Assembly: GCA_019188255.1 (NCBI GenBank)
Contig: JAETXT010000016.1
Coordinates: 1,273,889-1,337,888 of the forward strand
Source: Verticillium longisporum
Taxonomy: Eukaryota > Ascomycota > Sordariomycetes > Glomerellales > Plectosphaerellaceae
Direction of reading: 5' to 3'
Length of the DNA stretch: 64,000 bases
Both the position numbers and the translations under genes were made by a program. Positions 24,684 through 34,606 of the stretch are shown here, piece after piece. How positions within the stretch are numbered: the stretch's first letter is position 1; each line of letters begins with the position of its first letter. Under the pieces are notes generated by a model. It ran no database searches. It saw only the letters and a list, made by a program, of their open reading frames with translations, and was not told where the DNA came from.

Positions 24684-24718
24684 GCAGCAGCAGCAGCAGC
24701 AGAAGCAGCAGCAGCAGT
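24684..24718 (+). repeat. Imperfect CAG trinucleotide repeat
   Basis: Six CAG units, one AAG-type interruption and four more CAG units, followed by TGG and CAG. It is not in a supported reading frame, so it is treated as a non-coding microsatellite. Confidence 0.8.
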
Positions 24719-24974
24719 GGCAGTAGTCAGAAGTGCAGAGTCGACTGCCGAGAGCGTGCATCCCATTGTCTCACGCGCCGGCCGTCCCGGATCTGCGTGT
24801 CTCAAGGCGGGTGCCGCAAAAGAAAAGAGAGTGTGGCATCTGTGTGCGCGTCTATTGCTCCTTGCTCCCACAGGAGGTCCCACAGCCTGCTTCCCGTCTC
24901 ACAGGCACTGCTGTGCCACGGTGAGTACCTCTAGGGGCACGTCTCGCTGGAAGGAACCAGGATCAGGGGCTCAG

Positions 24975-25031
24975 GCGCTGTAGCTCGACATCCTTGGGGC
25001 GCTGTAGCTCGACATCCTTGGGGCGCTGAAG
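24975..25031 (+). repeat. 24-bp tandem repeat, two full copies and a partial third
   Basis: The unit GCGCTGTAGCTCGACATCCT plus TGGG occurs at 24975-24998 and 24999-25022 without differences, followed by a partial GCGCTGAAG. Perfect identity suggests recent slippage or unequal exchange. Confidence 0.85.
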
Positions 25032-28000
25032 GGGGCTGGCTGGGGCGCTGAAGGGGCTGCTTGGGGCGGCTCGGGGGCCAATGGACAGCGGCCCCGGCAG
25101 TTGGCGGTCAGCACTTGTGCTGCCCACGTGCGCTGGGGGCGACGATGGCACAGCGGCTGGTGTTCTGGCATTTCACGAAGGAGCAGGCTGAACGTGCCTT
25201 GTCATCTTATTTTATTTTTATTTTTATTTTTTTTTACCCCTTTGTGTGCCTCCCTGCCTTAGGGCTTTACTTGTTGGTTGGGTCGACAGAAAGTGGTGAG
25301 CCATGATGCTGCATTTACATGTACCCAAACGCGCCTTAGGTGCACCCCCTTCGCGTTGATGACCTGCATGAAAAGGCAGGTTGGGTTTCCCTGCATTGGC
25401 AAGTCGAAGCTGGCTGAGGTTCTAAAATAACAATCAGAGCAGGCTGAGCTGCAGCGTCAGAAGATGAGCTACCATAGTCCCTAGCTAGGTAGGTAGGGAT
25501 ACATGTATTTCTTCGCCGACGCTCCTGTTCTGAAAGTTCAGGCCAGTCCTGCCACCACCCATCACCCCCCTCGACCCTCTACCAGGCCTCTGTGACCTCG
25601 TGAGTCCAGCCGAAAGTCAAAAGGGCCTAGGACGACGGCTCCCCCGCCGGGAGGCCTGCATACCCTTCCGGACCCGCCTCTACATCTACCAGCTTCCGCA
25701 TCCTGCCCCCCCTGCTACCGGAAAGGCCCTCCATGGCTTGATGGCAGGTCAGGCCACCAGAATGCACACAGTATAAACCTCTCGCCCGCGGCAATGAGGC
25801 GATCACCACTGTAGCCTGCGGGGCCCCTTGCCTAACGTGCCCGCCCTGCTGCACACGCCCCCCCTCTCCCCCCCTCTCCCGCACCGCCCGCAAAAGCCGC
25901 GGGCCGCAGGACTGCCCCTCTTCTGCTTCTTTTGTTCCCCTTCCATGTCATGGAACTGTCAATCAAGCTGCCCCGCTCTCATGAGCTGGAGGGGCACCTG
26001 GAGGGGCACCGAACCGACGTGTCGTGTCGTTTGTTGCGTTGTGCTGTTGGCCATGTTTGTCTCGTGTTGAGAGGTCGAGAGGGGGTCGCTGAGGGGTAAG
26101 AATCCGCATCTAGGAGGGGGGCAAGAACCCACCTCTCTGCCCTCTCTGCCCTGATTCCCAGCTGCGCCGGTTACATCATTTCCAACTCCTCAGCAGCCAT
26201 GGCCATGGCCAGTGTGACACGCGCCCGCGAGAGCGCAGAAGGGGGTTGCCGTGCGGCGCGGGCTCGGGGCACATTAGGCGCCGGCGCAACCCACCCCTCT
26301 CCAGGGTGAGGAAGAAGAAAAGGGCTCAAAAGGGGGATTACATGTACTTCTCGCGCGCACGCACATTCACTCACGATCACTATCACGCTGGCAGCCCTCG
26401 AATGAGCGAATATCGGCGACGCGCCTGGTTGCCTGCTTATCCCCACCCACCCACAGACAGACAGACGGGCGCCCACATGTGCACCTCGACCTTTTGCTGG
26501 AACGCGCTGCGCGATCCTCTGCATTTGTGAAAAGGAAGACACGGAAACAGTGAGGGAGAAGAAGCAGCTCCAACAGAGGGGGCGCGCCATGCGGGCTTCT
26601 CGTTGCGGGCCACGCACCAACGTCATCCGGGTCTGGGGGCCTGCTGGCCAATGCGGCCGACGTTGGGACCCCGGCAAGAAGGGTTTATGCACACGCCCCC
26701 CTCTTTTAACCCTGACAAGGCCTCCTGTCCTGAAGCTGGTCGTTGGTGTGTGTGATGCGCCGCTCGAGGTGCGAGTCGGTGTGCTTGCATCGAGCATCGT
26801 CGGCACGGGGAGTAGAGTTTCGTGCGGCGGTGTATCGCGTGGGAAAATGGCCATGTGTAGTGTCACGGTCGCGAGCTTGTCGTGGCCTCGTGGGTGGTAT
26901 CGTGGGTGGTATCGTGGGCTTTGCGCACGGCTGGACGTGAACCTAGAGTTGGCCGACGGGATCTGCTGATGGCCCTCGCGGTGCGCTTGGATAGCGGCCT
27001 GACGGCGAGCGCATGTCTGATATGACAGCGGTGCGGGACATAAGGTTGGCCGTGTGCGAGGGCCACGGCGTGTGATCTACTGATGCTGGCGATGGAACGA
27101 GGTTCGTCGTGATGGACGACTCACGTGCCCGGGCTCATGCTGCGAGGAAGTTTCAAGTCACTCGGGCTCTGCGAATCTCGTTTTCGTGTTACTGATTTCG
27201 ACGGCTAGTCATATGTTGCTCGATGCTGAAGTCAGAGTGAGTCATATTGCACCGTTTCCAGCTTCATGGCGATGCGCGCAGAAAGCTTGCATATTCGGCA
27301 AATATCCACGACCACAGCCATGGAGTCGGCTTGCTGTGGAGACCAAAGAGCTCTGGCAGAGCCACGGAGGACATCATGAATTAGATCTTGTACTCTTAAA
27401 GAAGCAGAGGTAGTCTGTCACTAACATGTACCAGTCAATTCACGACGGAATAACTACAGCCCAGGGCATTCAAGGTATCTTCCTATGCTTCATCTTCCTA
27501 TTCTTGAGACTGCGCCTAATACACTACAAATGCCAACGCCACTTCTGAGATTCGTCGAAGTACATGTTTGTATTGAGTACATTGGTTTCTTTCAAACGTC
27601 GTGCCGTAGTTCTTCCTGTCAGATAAAACACAGGCGTGTTAAGATATCTGACGTCTCAAGTCGGATGTTGCGAAAAGAGCAAAGACTATCCATGTGACTT
27701 TGACAACCGTCAAGAACACCCGCCTCCTTTCTGGTCTCGTCTGACAGGTAGATTTGTGAATATTGTTGATCAAGACTGTAAATTGGAAGAGGTCATGTCA
27801 AAGTGCTTAAGAGTTCAAAAGTTGTACGAAACGAAGCGCGTTGGTGGTGAGGTTTGTATCATTAGCTCTGTCGCATGTAGCTAGGTATCAGTTAACGAGA
27901 CAGCACAAGATCTGAGAATGGGAAAACGGGAAAAGACAAGGGGCAGAAGGGAAAAAGACTTGCTTTCCCATGCCTCTGTAGATGATCCATGTCATTCTCT

Positions 28001-28948
28001 GAGCCGGCAGAAGCCTTGACCAGTGATTCTCAATCTACAGTCGGAGTGGTTAGCAGTGGTAGCTTCTTGAGGCGAGAGACAAGGCTCTATAACAGATTAT
28101 ATAGTTTGTAAGATACTCGAAAGACTTTGCTCACAGGTAGTGCTCATCTTATGTCATGCCAATACATGAATATCCCTGGTCAGATTATAGAAGCATATGA
28201 CGCCTAGTCCACTGGTTCATGATGCCCTGTTGGGATCTGCCTTCGCTAATTTCTCGAGGTCGTGATACTAAGTTGAGGTATCAGTCTCTTCTGAAACTTT
28301 ATTCTGGGCTATTTCATCTATGCCGGTTAAAGACCATTGTTGATTTCCATCTTGATCTACTTCTGCCGCCTAGAGCAAACGTCCACAGTCACGGCAGGAC
28401 GATCTTTACTCTCAGTAAATCACCTAGAAAACACGCATTCAGATCTCGAAATATCAGTCATATAATTATCTCCCTGGTGCTTTGCCTTACGCTCAGCCTG
28501 TAATACAACGCCCCCGTGCAACAGAGCCATTTCCAGTCTCAATCAAGGCCACGCTCAGCCACGTCGAAATATTTGTTTGACCCGTGTTGCACCGCCAATC
28601 TTCAGCTCCCGAACCTGTACTCCCTTGCTTACCATGTGCTCCTCGGCTAGAGACGACGTGAACACAGCCTGTCAGCCGCGTGGTCACACCATGCTCTGCT
28701 GCGCCGCATGCATGCATGAACTGCCAGCCCGCGGGGTCACGGCCGCGAAGACCGCGATACGTCGGGCTAATAGCAAATCTCGTGCGACGACACAGTGCGG
28801 CGAACTCCAGGACTATTACAAAGGATATATTGCCCCCCTGCAGAACCCCCCTCACGTTTGGAGGCAAACCAGGCCCGTACCCACACGTAATACAATCAAG
28901 GGCCCCTCGCTCGCGGTCCAAGGCGGCCACTCGGCCGACAACAGCATG

Positions 28949-29608
28949 CTACTTCCACGTGCTCGAGGTGGCGGCTCCAGACTTCTTGCCCTCTTGATAC
29001 GTCTTGCTGAGCCCGTCGTAGAGGTCCTTGACGCGCTCGACCTCGGCCGCCCAGTGCTCCCGCTCAGCAACGCCTTCCAGGTCCGCCACCAGATCCCCGA
29101 GGCTCCGCGCCTCAAAGAACTTGTTGCTCCTGTTGTACAGCGCGCGCCGGGACAGCGCGGCGTCCGTCTCGCCGTCGGCCTTGACGCGGAACACCTCTTC
29201 CAGGATCTCGAGGTCGTAGGGTATGGCGAAGCGGTCGCGGCTGTCCTCGTACGTGAAGAGGAAGTAGAGCGCCTTGAAGCCGGACCAGGTGATGCCGCTG
29301 AGGCAGAGGCTGCAGGGCTCGTGGGTGGCGAAGAAGACGCAGTCGTCGCCGGGGCTCGGCCGCGAGGCTGGGTCCGGGTGGGAGACGGTGTAGAACTTTT
29401 GGATGCAGTTGATCTCGCCGTGGAGAAGGGGCGAGGTGCGCTCGTCGTTGGTGGCGACGGTGTAGGGTGCCAGGGAGGCGGCGGAGAGGATCGCGGCGCC
29501 GAAGACTTTGCTGCCCGACGTGACGCCCTCGCGCGTCAGGGGGATGATGTCGGCCTCGGTCGTCTTGAGGAGGGCTGCCAGCAGGTCTTTGGATGTGTGG
29601 GACGGCAT
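28949..29608 (-). CDS. Cytidine/deoxycytidylate deaminase-fold protein, 219 aa
   Basis: Belongs to the CMP/dCMP-type zinc deaminase fold. Zinc-site motifs are present: HGE at residues 63-65 (SPLLHGEINCIQ, with Glu65 as the expected proton shuttle) and PCSLC at 98-102 (FFATHEPCSLCLSG). The fungal-type tail continues with YFLFTYEDSRDRFAIPYDLE, LYNRSNKFFEARSLGDLV and a C-terminal LYDGLSKTYQEGKK. Size is normal for this single-domain fungal family. The substrate cannot be decided; nucleoside, guanine or tRNA deaminase relatives are possible. The region is very GC-rich and produces a long antisense ORF (28577-29728, plus strand) that is a shadow. It is divergent from the methyltransferase at 30182 with about 570 bp between them. 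Start at 29608 chosen as the first ATG before the conserved block; an upstream exon cannot be excluded. Confidence 0.85.
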   Translation of the reverse strand: MPSHTSKDLLAALLKTTEADIIPLTREGVTSGSKVFGAAILSAASLAPYTVATNDERTSPLLHGEINCIQKFYTVSHPDPASRPSPGDDCVFFATHEPCSLCLSGITWSGFKALYFLFTYEDSRDRFAIPYDLEILEEVFRVKADGETDAALSRRALYNRSNKFFEARSLGDLVADLEGVAEREHWAAEVERVKDLYDGLSKTYQEGKKSGAATSSTWK

Positions 29609-30181
29609 GATGGCGAAAGAGTCTTGGATGATCGCGGTATCTGTGCTGCGAGGTCAAAGTCAGTGGTCAGTCGAGCTCTGTCTGAACCATGGCGATGGAT
29701 ATATTCCGCTGGCGGCGTTGACAGCTGAGTCTGACGGCGTCCTTATCGGGGCTGCCCGCGGGGTCATCACTGGTCGCTGGCTGCTGATAGCGGCGACCTC
29801 CGACTTTTGATGGCGCTTCTTCGATGCGCTTGCATGCGATATCGCTCTTGTTCGTGGGGTGCATTGCGACCGCGGATGGCCTGAAAGCTCTCGTGGTGGT
29901 AGCTGCATGTGTTCGATGTTGAAGCGAAAAAGAATAGCGATTGAGTCGTCTCGTGGTCCGTCCTGGAGTACAGGGTCCTTCCCCTGCAGAAAATGGGGTG
30001 ACTAATCCTACTGTGTCATCCACTTCCACGACGTCTTAACGTCCGAGAAGCTTCTACCCTTACACTAAAGGCATGGTCGACAAGATGGCTTCGCTTACGT
30101 ATTCAATTACCCGACACCATGAGATGAAACGAACCTGCTCATGACGGACCTCGAGATCTGTATCCTCACCTCTGCTACGCG
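29609..30181. promoter_or_regulatory. Divergent promoter between deaminase-fold and methyltransferase genes
   Basis: A 573-bp region between two outward-facing genes, holding both promoters and leaders. No coding signal. Co-regulation is possible from the arrangement but not shown. Confidence 0.45.
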
Positions 30182-31345
30182 ATGCATTACATCCGCCTCT
30201 TGCGGCCGCCGGCCCTCTCCACCGACCAACGTGGAACATCGTCAGTCCATGTCGTCCTGACCATCACCACGGACCTCGGAGACTCCTTTCTCAGCCCTGA
30301 AGCCTCCATCAAGCTAAAAGCAGGTGTCTATGCAGCTTCACTTGACGCCAAAGGTAACAAGCCACAGCCGTCCGACATCAAGACCTCTCAAATTCTTGAA
30401 TGGCGACCAGGAACGAGGGTCATCAAGACAGACCTGCCTCTGGGCATTTGCTCCAGCACCGACCTTCGTGTTTTTGTCTTCCCCACAGCACAGGCTTGGG
30501 CAGGCAGCACCAGGGATGTCGTGTCGTCCCTTCGATCCGACGACCGCGGTCGCATCATGCCCGTCTGGGCGGACGTTCACTACCCTGGCGTGGAAGCGCC
30601 TCATGTCTCGTTCCGAAGACTACGCATCGGCAGCGAAGAGTCGCCATCCTTTGTCCAGGTCGAAGAAGACATCGGGGAGAGCATCGCGCGCCATATCTGG
30701 GACGCCGGCGTTGTCGCGACGTCGATCCTCCTGGAGAACGGGACGTCCTCGGTGAACAGCGAAACCCTTCCAAAATTGACGCAGGTGTTGGCCTCTGATG
30801 GCCCTCTTCACATTATGGAGCTGGGTTGCGGTGTGGGCATTCTGGGCCTAGGCATCGCTGCTCTGCTTTCCGGTTCACACAGGCAGTCATCGCAGCTGCT
30901 GTTGACAGATCTCCCGGAGGCTGAGGACAGGACGCAAGCAAACATTGATTGTCTCGCATCTACGTTGCCTAGCGAAGCCCAGACAATACCCTCGTTTGAG
31001 AGTCTCGACTGGGAGGATGGGCGAAAGGGCAAGTTCGGCCCACGCGTGCAAGAGAATTTCTGGCATCTCATTGTTTTGAGTGACTGCACATACAACGTCG
31101 ATATGCTACCAGCGTTGGTTGGCACCCTGACGGCGTTGCACGATGCCAACAAGAACCATGTGCCCGCAGGGGAAGCTGCGACTACGCATGTTCTGCTCGC
31201 CACGAAACCTCGGCACAGATCGGAGAAAGCCTTGTTTGACCTTATGTCAAAGGGGGGATGGGTTGTGGCCGAGCAGGACGTTCTGCCTCTTCCTGTTATG
31301 GGCCAACAGCCGGAGTCCGTGGAGATTTATATTTTCGAGCAGTAA
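30182..31345 (+). CDS. METTL21-type (Methyltransf_16) class I methyltransferase, 387 aa
   Basis: A seven-beta-strand SAM-dependent methyltransferase of the lysine methyltransferase group. Motif I is HIMELGCGVGILGLGIAAL around residue 210-228, where SAM binds; post-I is LLLTDLPEAEDRTQANIDC with the acidic residue that contacts the ribose; motif II/III contains HLIVLSDCTYNVDMLPALVG, equivalent to the D-x-x-Y segment diagnostic of the METTL21-like group. The N-terminal 150 residues (with SVHVVLTITTDLGDSFLSPE) are a fungal-specific extension seen in such proteins. Intronless. Substrate unknown; related yeast proteins methylate lysines of translation factors and chaperones. Diverges from the deaminase-fold gene. 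Confidence 0.85.
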   Translation: MHYIRLLRPPALSTDQRGTSSVHVVLTITTDLGDSFLSPEASIKLKAGVYAASLDAKGNKPQPSDIKTSQILEWRPGTRVIKTDLPLGICSSTDLRVFVFPTAQAWAGSTRDVVSSLRSDDRGRIMPVWADVHYPGVEAPHVSFRRLRIGSEESPSFVQVEEDIGESIARHIWDAGVVATSILLENGTSSVNSETLPKLTQVLASDGPLHIMELGCGVGILGLGIAALLSGSHRQSSQLLLTDLPEAEDRTQANIDCLASTLPSEAQTIPSFESLDWEDGRKGKFGPRVQENFWHLIVLSDCTYNVDMLPALVGTLTALHDANKNHVPAGEAATTHVLLATKPRHRSEKALFDLMSKGGWVVAEQDVLPLPVMGQQPESVEIYIFEQ

Positions 31346-31974
31346 ATGAGGCCAGGTTGGTCTGCCGAAAGCATACCACCGCGTCAAGCCTGTGACCTTT
31401 CATTCACCTGATGGCAAGGCCATCATGAGCTCCTTTCAGAGGCGCTTCAACGATGGGAATTGCCCTTGGAGGACAACACTGAGCCATTCAGAGGAGCATC
31501 ATGGGAGATTCTTGGACGGAAACATCTGGAATCCGGAGTGGATACTATATCATCAAAATGAAGCAACGAACAAGGCCCAACGAGGCATTGATGTAACCGC
31601 ACTTGGCGGGGTAGTGTCGCAGGCGTGGCTTGTCTTGGTTTTATGTGTATGGTGATGGACTCTCTGCTGCCCTCAGTCATGGCCACTGGACCTACAGGCA
31701 CTTGCTAACAATAGACACTGACCACCACCTTTTGCCTATAGAACTTCGATACCTACCTTGCATAGCCAGGAGGTATGCAACATACTCATAAAGCTGAGGG
31801 TCCACAGCCTTTCAATCTTTTCAGAAGAAAGATGACATCAAAAAATTGGAAACTCTTCGATCAACATCGATGATCAGGCAGAGCGTCGCCATGGTCTCAT
31901 TTTATTTCCGACACCCCGAGATCGGACTTGCATGGGATAATGAGGCCCATCTCTGCATAGAACTGTCATCAATT
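31346..31974. other. Intergenic region before the tRNA-Leu gene
   Basis: About 630 bp including the methyltransferase 3' UTR. Short ORFs only; no supported gene. Confidence 0.4.
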
Positions 31975-32073
31975 GGTGAGGTGGCCGAGTTGGTTATGGC
32001 GCCAGGTTAAGGTCTACCTTAACTAGATTTCCTGGTGGGGCAACCCGCGCGAGTTCGAGTCTCGTCCTCATCA
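31975..32073 (+). tRNA. tRNA-Leu (anticodon AAG), intron-containing
   Basis: Folds by eye as a class II tRNA. Acceptor stem GGTGAGG pairs with CCTCATC (31975-31981 with 32066-32072), discriminator A at 32073. The D arm is GCC...GGC. The anticodon stem CCAGG/CCTGG encloses TTAAGG, giving anticodon AAG for leucine CUU codons. An intron of about 17 nt follows position 37 and contains ACCTTAAC, complementary to the anticodon loop, as usual in nuclear tRNA introns. A long variable arm and T arm GCGAG-TTCGAGT-CTCGT follow. A run of six T at 32079-32084 is the RNA polymerase III terminator. Confidence 0.9.
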
Positions 32074-32078
32074 GTATC

Positions 32079-32084
32079 TTTTTT
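32079..32084 (+). terminator. Pol III terminator of tRNA-Leu
   Basis: Six T residues starting six bases after the tRNA end, the standard RNA polymerase III stop signal. Confidence 0.8.
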
Positions 32085-32746
32085 GCCTTGACAGCCGAGG
32101 CCTCAACTCTTGTCTTTTTCTTTGAAAGCAGCGGCGGGAAGAAAAAGATTCCTCGGCATCGAGTGGCATAAGCATCAGCGGCCTCTGAATGAAGCGTTGT
32201 GTTTGCTGTTGTGGGAACTCTTGATGACGGATTTAATTCCCCTTCCATAGCCGTCCGCCATCATACGACTACCGGCAGTGAAACTTGATGGACAATAAAT
32301 GAAGACCAGGGTGGTTGCAAATAATAGTCGCCTTCTGAAGGTCCACTTTGCAAGTTTCGAGTTCGGCCGGAAAGGGGAAACTTGCCTCTCATCCAAGTAC
32401 CAGAGATCCATCATGATGGAGATATCGGATCATGCCCCTGGACCCTGATCCATGACTCTTACAAGCCCCTCTTTCGGAAGACGAGATGGAGAACAGAGGG
32501 GACTCTGCTGGTCTGTCGCCATACATAGACAAGGCTGTACACAATGGCTACCCTGTTATCAGCTTCTGGGGTGACACAGCATACTGATCCATCCTGCCCG
32601 TCGTCGGCTGAGAGGACCCGGGTCTGATTTACCCCTCGATCCTTTGCTAGAAATTGGGCGACAGTCTTGAATTGCTCCCCTTGATCATTCAACTCTAATC
32701 CCGTTGCACTTTGCTTTCAAGTGTCTCTCACATTACGCATTTCACC
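32085..32746. other. Intergenic region between tRNA-Leu and the SDR gene
   Basis: About 660 bp holding the SDR promoter. No ORF with coding features. Confidence 0.4.
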
Positions 32747-33593
32747 ATGACGGACAGTGGTACAACGCTGCCATTGCTTGGCAAGACGGCCCTGATCACA
32801 GGGTCGGCCCGCGGCATCGGTGCTGCTGTTGCATGGAAGCTTGCAAGTGAGGGAGCAGATGTAAGTCAGACATGGTACAAAATGAAACCCCTCTAATAGC
32901 TCTCACCAGATCATCATCCATCACCTAACAGAATCGAGCAGCGATCGGGCAGCCAACCTGGCTACGCGCATCTGCAATCTTCCTCACAAGCCCGCGGTGT
33001 TCACTTTCCGCGCTGACATCTCGTCGCCTACTGGCCCGATCGAAATTGTTGCCGCCCTGAAAGAGTGGCGTGCCCCGTCTCCTCTTGTCATAGACATACT
33101 CGTAAACAACGCCGGCATCGCACCCCCCGCCATCCTCGCCGACGTGACGCCGGAACACATCACTTCTGTGCTGGCCACCAACCTCCAGGGCCCTCTCCTC
33201 ATGACCCAAGCCGTCGAGCCCCACCTGCGGCCGAAAGCCCGCATCGTCAACATCTCCTCCATTGCCGCGCGCCAGACCTTTCGCGGGCTGACCGTATACG
33301 GCGCCAGCAAGGCCGGGCTCGAGGCCGTGACGCGCCATCTTGCCCACGAGCTTGGCGGCAACGGCACGACCGTCAACTGCGTCACGCCGGGGACCGTCGA
33401 CAGCGAGCTACTCTGGGAGACGGAGAAGCTGATCCCCGGGGTGGTTGACGGGATCTGCAAGAACACGCCGCTGGAGCACAGGGTCGGCACGCCGGAAGAG
33501 TTTGCGTCTGTTGTTGCTTGGGTTTGCAGGCCCGAGGCGGGGTGGATAACTGGGCAGGTCATCAGTGCTACGGGTGGGCAGGCTCTCTACTGA
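32747..33593 (+). CDS. Short-chain dehydrogenase/reductase (classical SDR), 265 aa
   Basis: An NAD(P)-dependent oxidoreductase resembling 3-oxoacyl-ACP reductase-type SDRs. Exon 1 32747-32860, intron 32861-32909 (49 nt), exon 2 32910-33593. Nucleotide-binding TGSARGIG at residues 18-25, the NNAGIAPPA motif, the Ser of NISSIAARQ, and the catalytic Tyr-Lys pair in YGASKAGLEAVTRHLA are all present, followed by GTVDSELL and a C-terminal GWITGQVISATGGQALY. The residue pair after the second beta strand (IIHHLTESSSDRA) lacks a clear Asp, which leans to NADPH use. No targeting sequence. The substrate is unknown. Confidence 0.9.
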
Positions 33594-34606
33594 ACTGGCT
33601 GATTCACCTTGCTCGATGTTGGTCATACGAGGGGTGAGATTGCGAGAACCGGCATGTGAGAAACATGGATGCCGGCTTGTGTGAAGAATGGAGCAGGATC
33701 TCCTCCAATGGCGACTCTCGGGTTTTGCACGTAGTCCCTGTATCAGGCCTTGATCCGCTGATTTCATTGAGGGGTAGTCTTTCTGATCAGATTACCTTCC
33801 CTTTGGGTTAACATGTTTCCTGGTGTGATGAGCGGATCGAAACACAAATGATCTACTCGATGAACTGATTGTGATCCGCTTGTATGTTTTCCGTTCTCCC
33901 AAATCCACTCTCAGTCATAAAAACGCAGTGATACAACGCAAAACAAATTTGATTTATATTTTCCAGTAGCACAGGTTATTGCAGATAAAGCGATGAGGTC
34001 AGACAATATCCATTTCAGTCGTGACATCGTGGGCAGTTTCACACTTCGCATCTCGCCGTTTCTGGCCACGGAGCTTTACCAGCCGCGACATCTCACCCGA
34101 CGTCCCGCATAGATTGCACTGCAAACAGTGCGTGTAGCCTCTTATAAGCACCGCCTTGAATATAGTCGACTCCCATGCATGCATTCAGCCGGCCCCGCCA
34201 AGTCTGGGGTACTGTCGCCTAAGCAAGCCCGTTGGTGGAGCGCGACATCTGCCGAGTCGCGTGGTCGCCGTTGAAGGATGCACTGCAACCACGGCCTGTG
34301 TGATCTGGTGGTTGCTGCTAATATCGCGAGGCTTCTGGACGCTCTGACTGGAGCCGAAGTCCGGGCGATAGATTACCTGGAGACAAGAAGTTGGTAAACA
34401 GCGAGAGGAGGTGCCCGGGCACGCCGGGAGCACATTATGGTCATCTTTGGTCATCGCGATGCCTCCTGACTGTGCCGCAAACCCGGCTCGAGGTACAAAT
34501 GCGAGAACGGTTCCATGTCTGCTGATGTCGTGATTTCGCTCAGGGTGCCAACGTCAAGTCCTCACACATAAGCTTTTCGATCCGCAGATCACTGCCGAGC
34601 CTCACC
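33594..34606. other. Intergenic region between SDR and AA9 LPMO genes
   Basis: About 1 kb. A/T-rich around 33880-33980. Contains the LPMO promoter. No supported gene on either strand. Confidence 0.4.

Larger units (their letters stand above)
22179..28948. other. Gene-poor GC-rich region downstream of 22178
   Basis: About 6.8 kb without a supported gene. The first few hundred bases probably belong to the 3' UTR of the preceding gene. The longest frames (23502-24119 plus, 26171-26866 minus) have no motif and unlikely composition. It contains CAG-rich repeats at 24684-24718, a 24-bp tandem duplication at 24975-25022, a T-rich run near 25206-25240 and a 13-bp direct repeat near 26890-26920. From about 27100 to 28500 GC falls, but no exon pattern is seen. 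Confidence 0.4.

Noticed and set aside
26171..26866. 231-codon minus-strand ORF
   Set aside because: Arg/Ser/Pro/Ala-rich chance-like composition, no homologous motif or splice pattern.
28577..29728. 383-codon + strand ORF
   Set aside because: It is antisense to the deaminase-fold gene in very GC-rich DNA; the HGE and PCSLC zinc motifs are on the minus strand.
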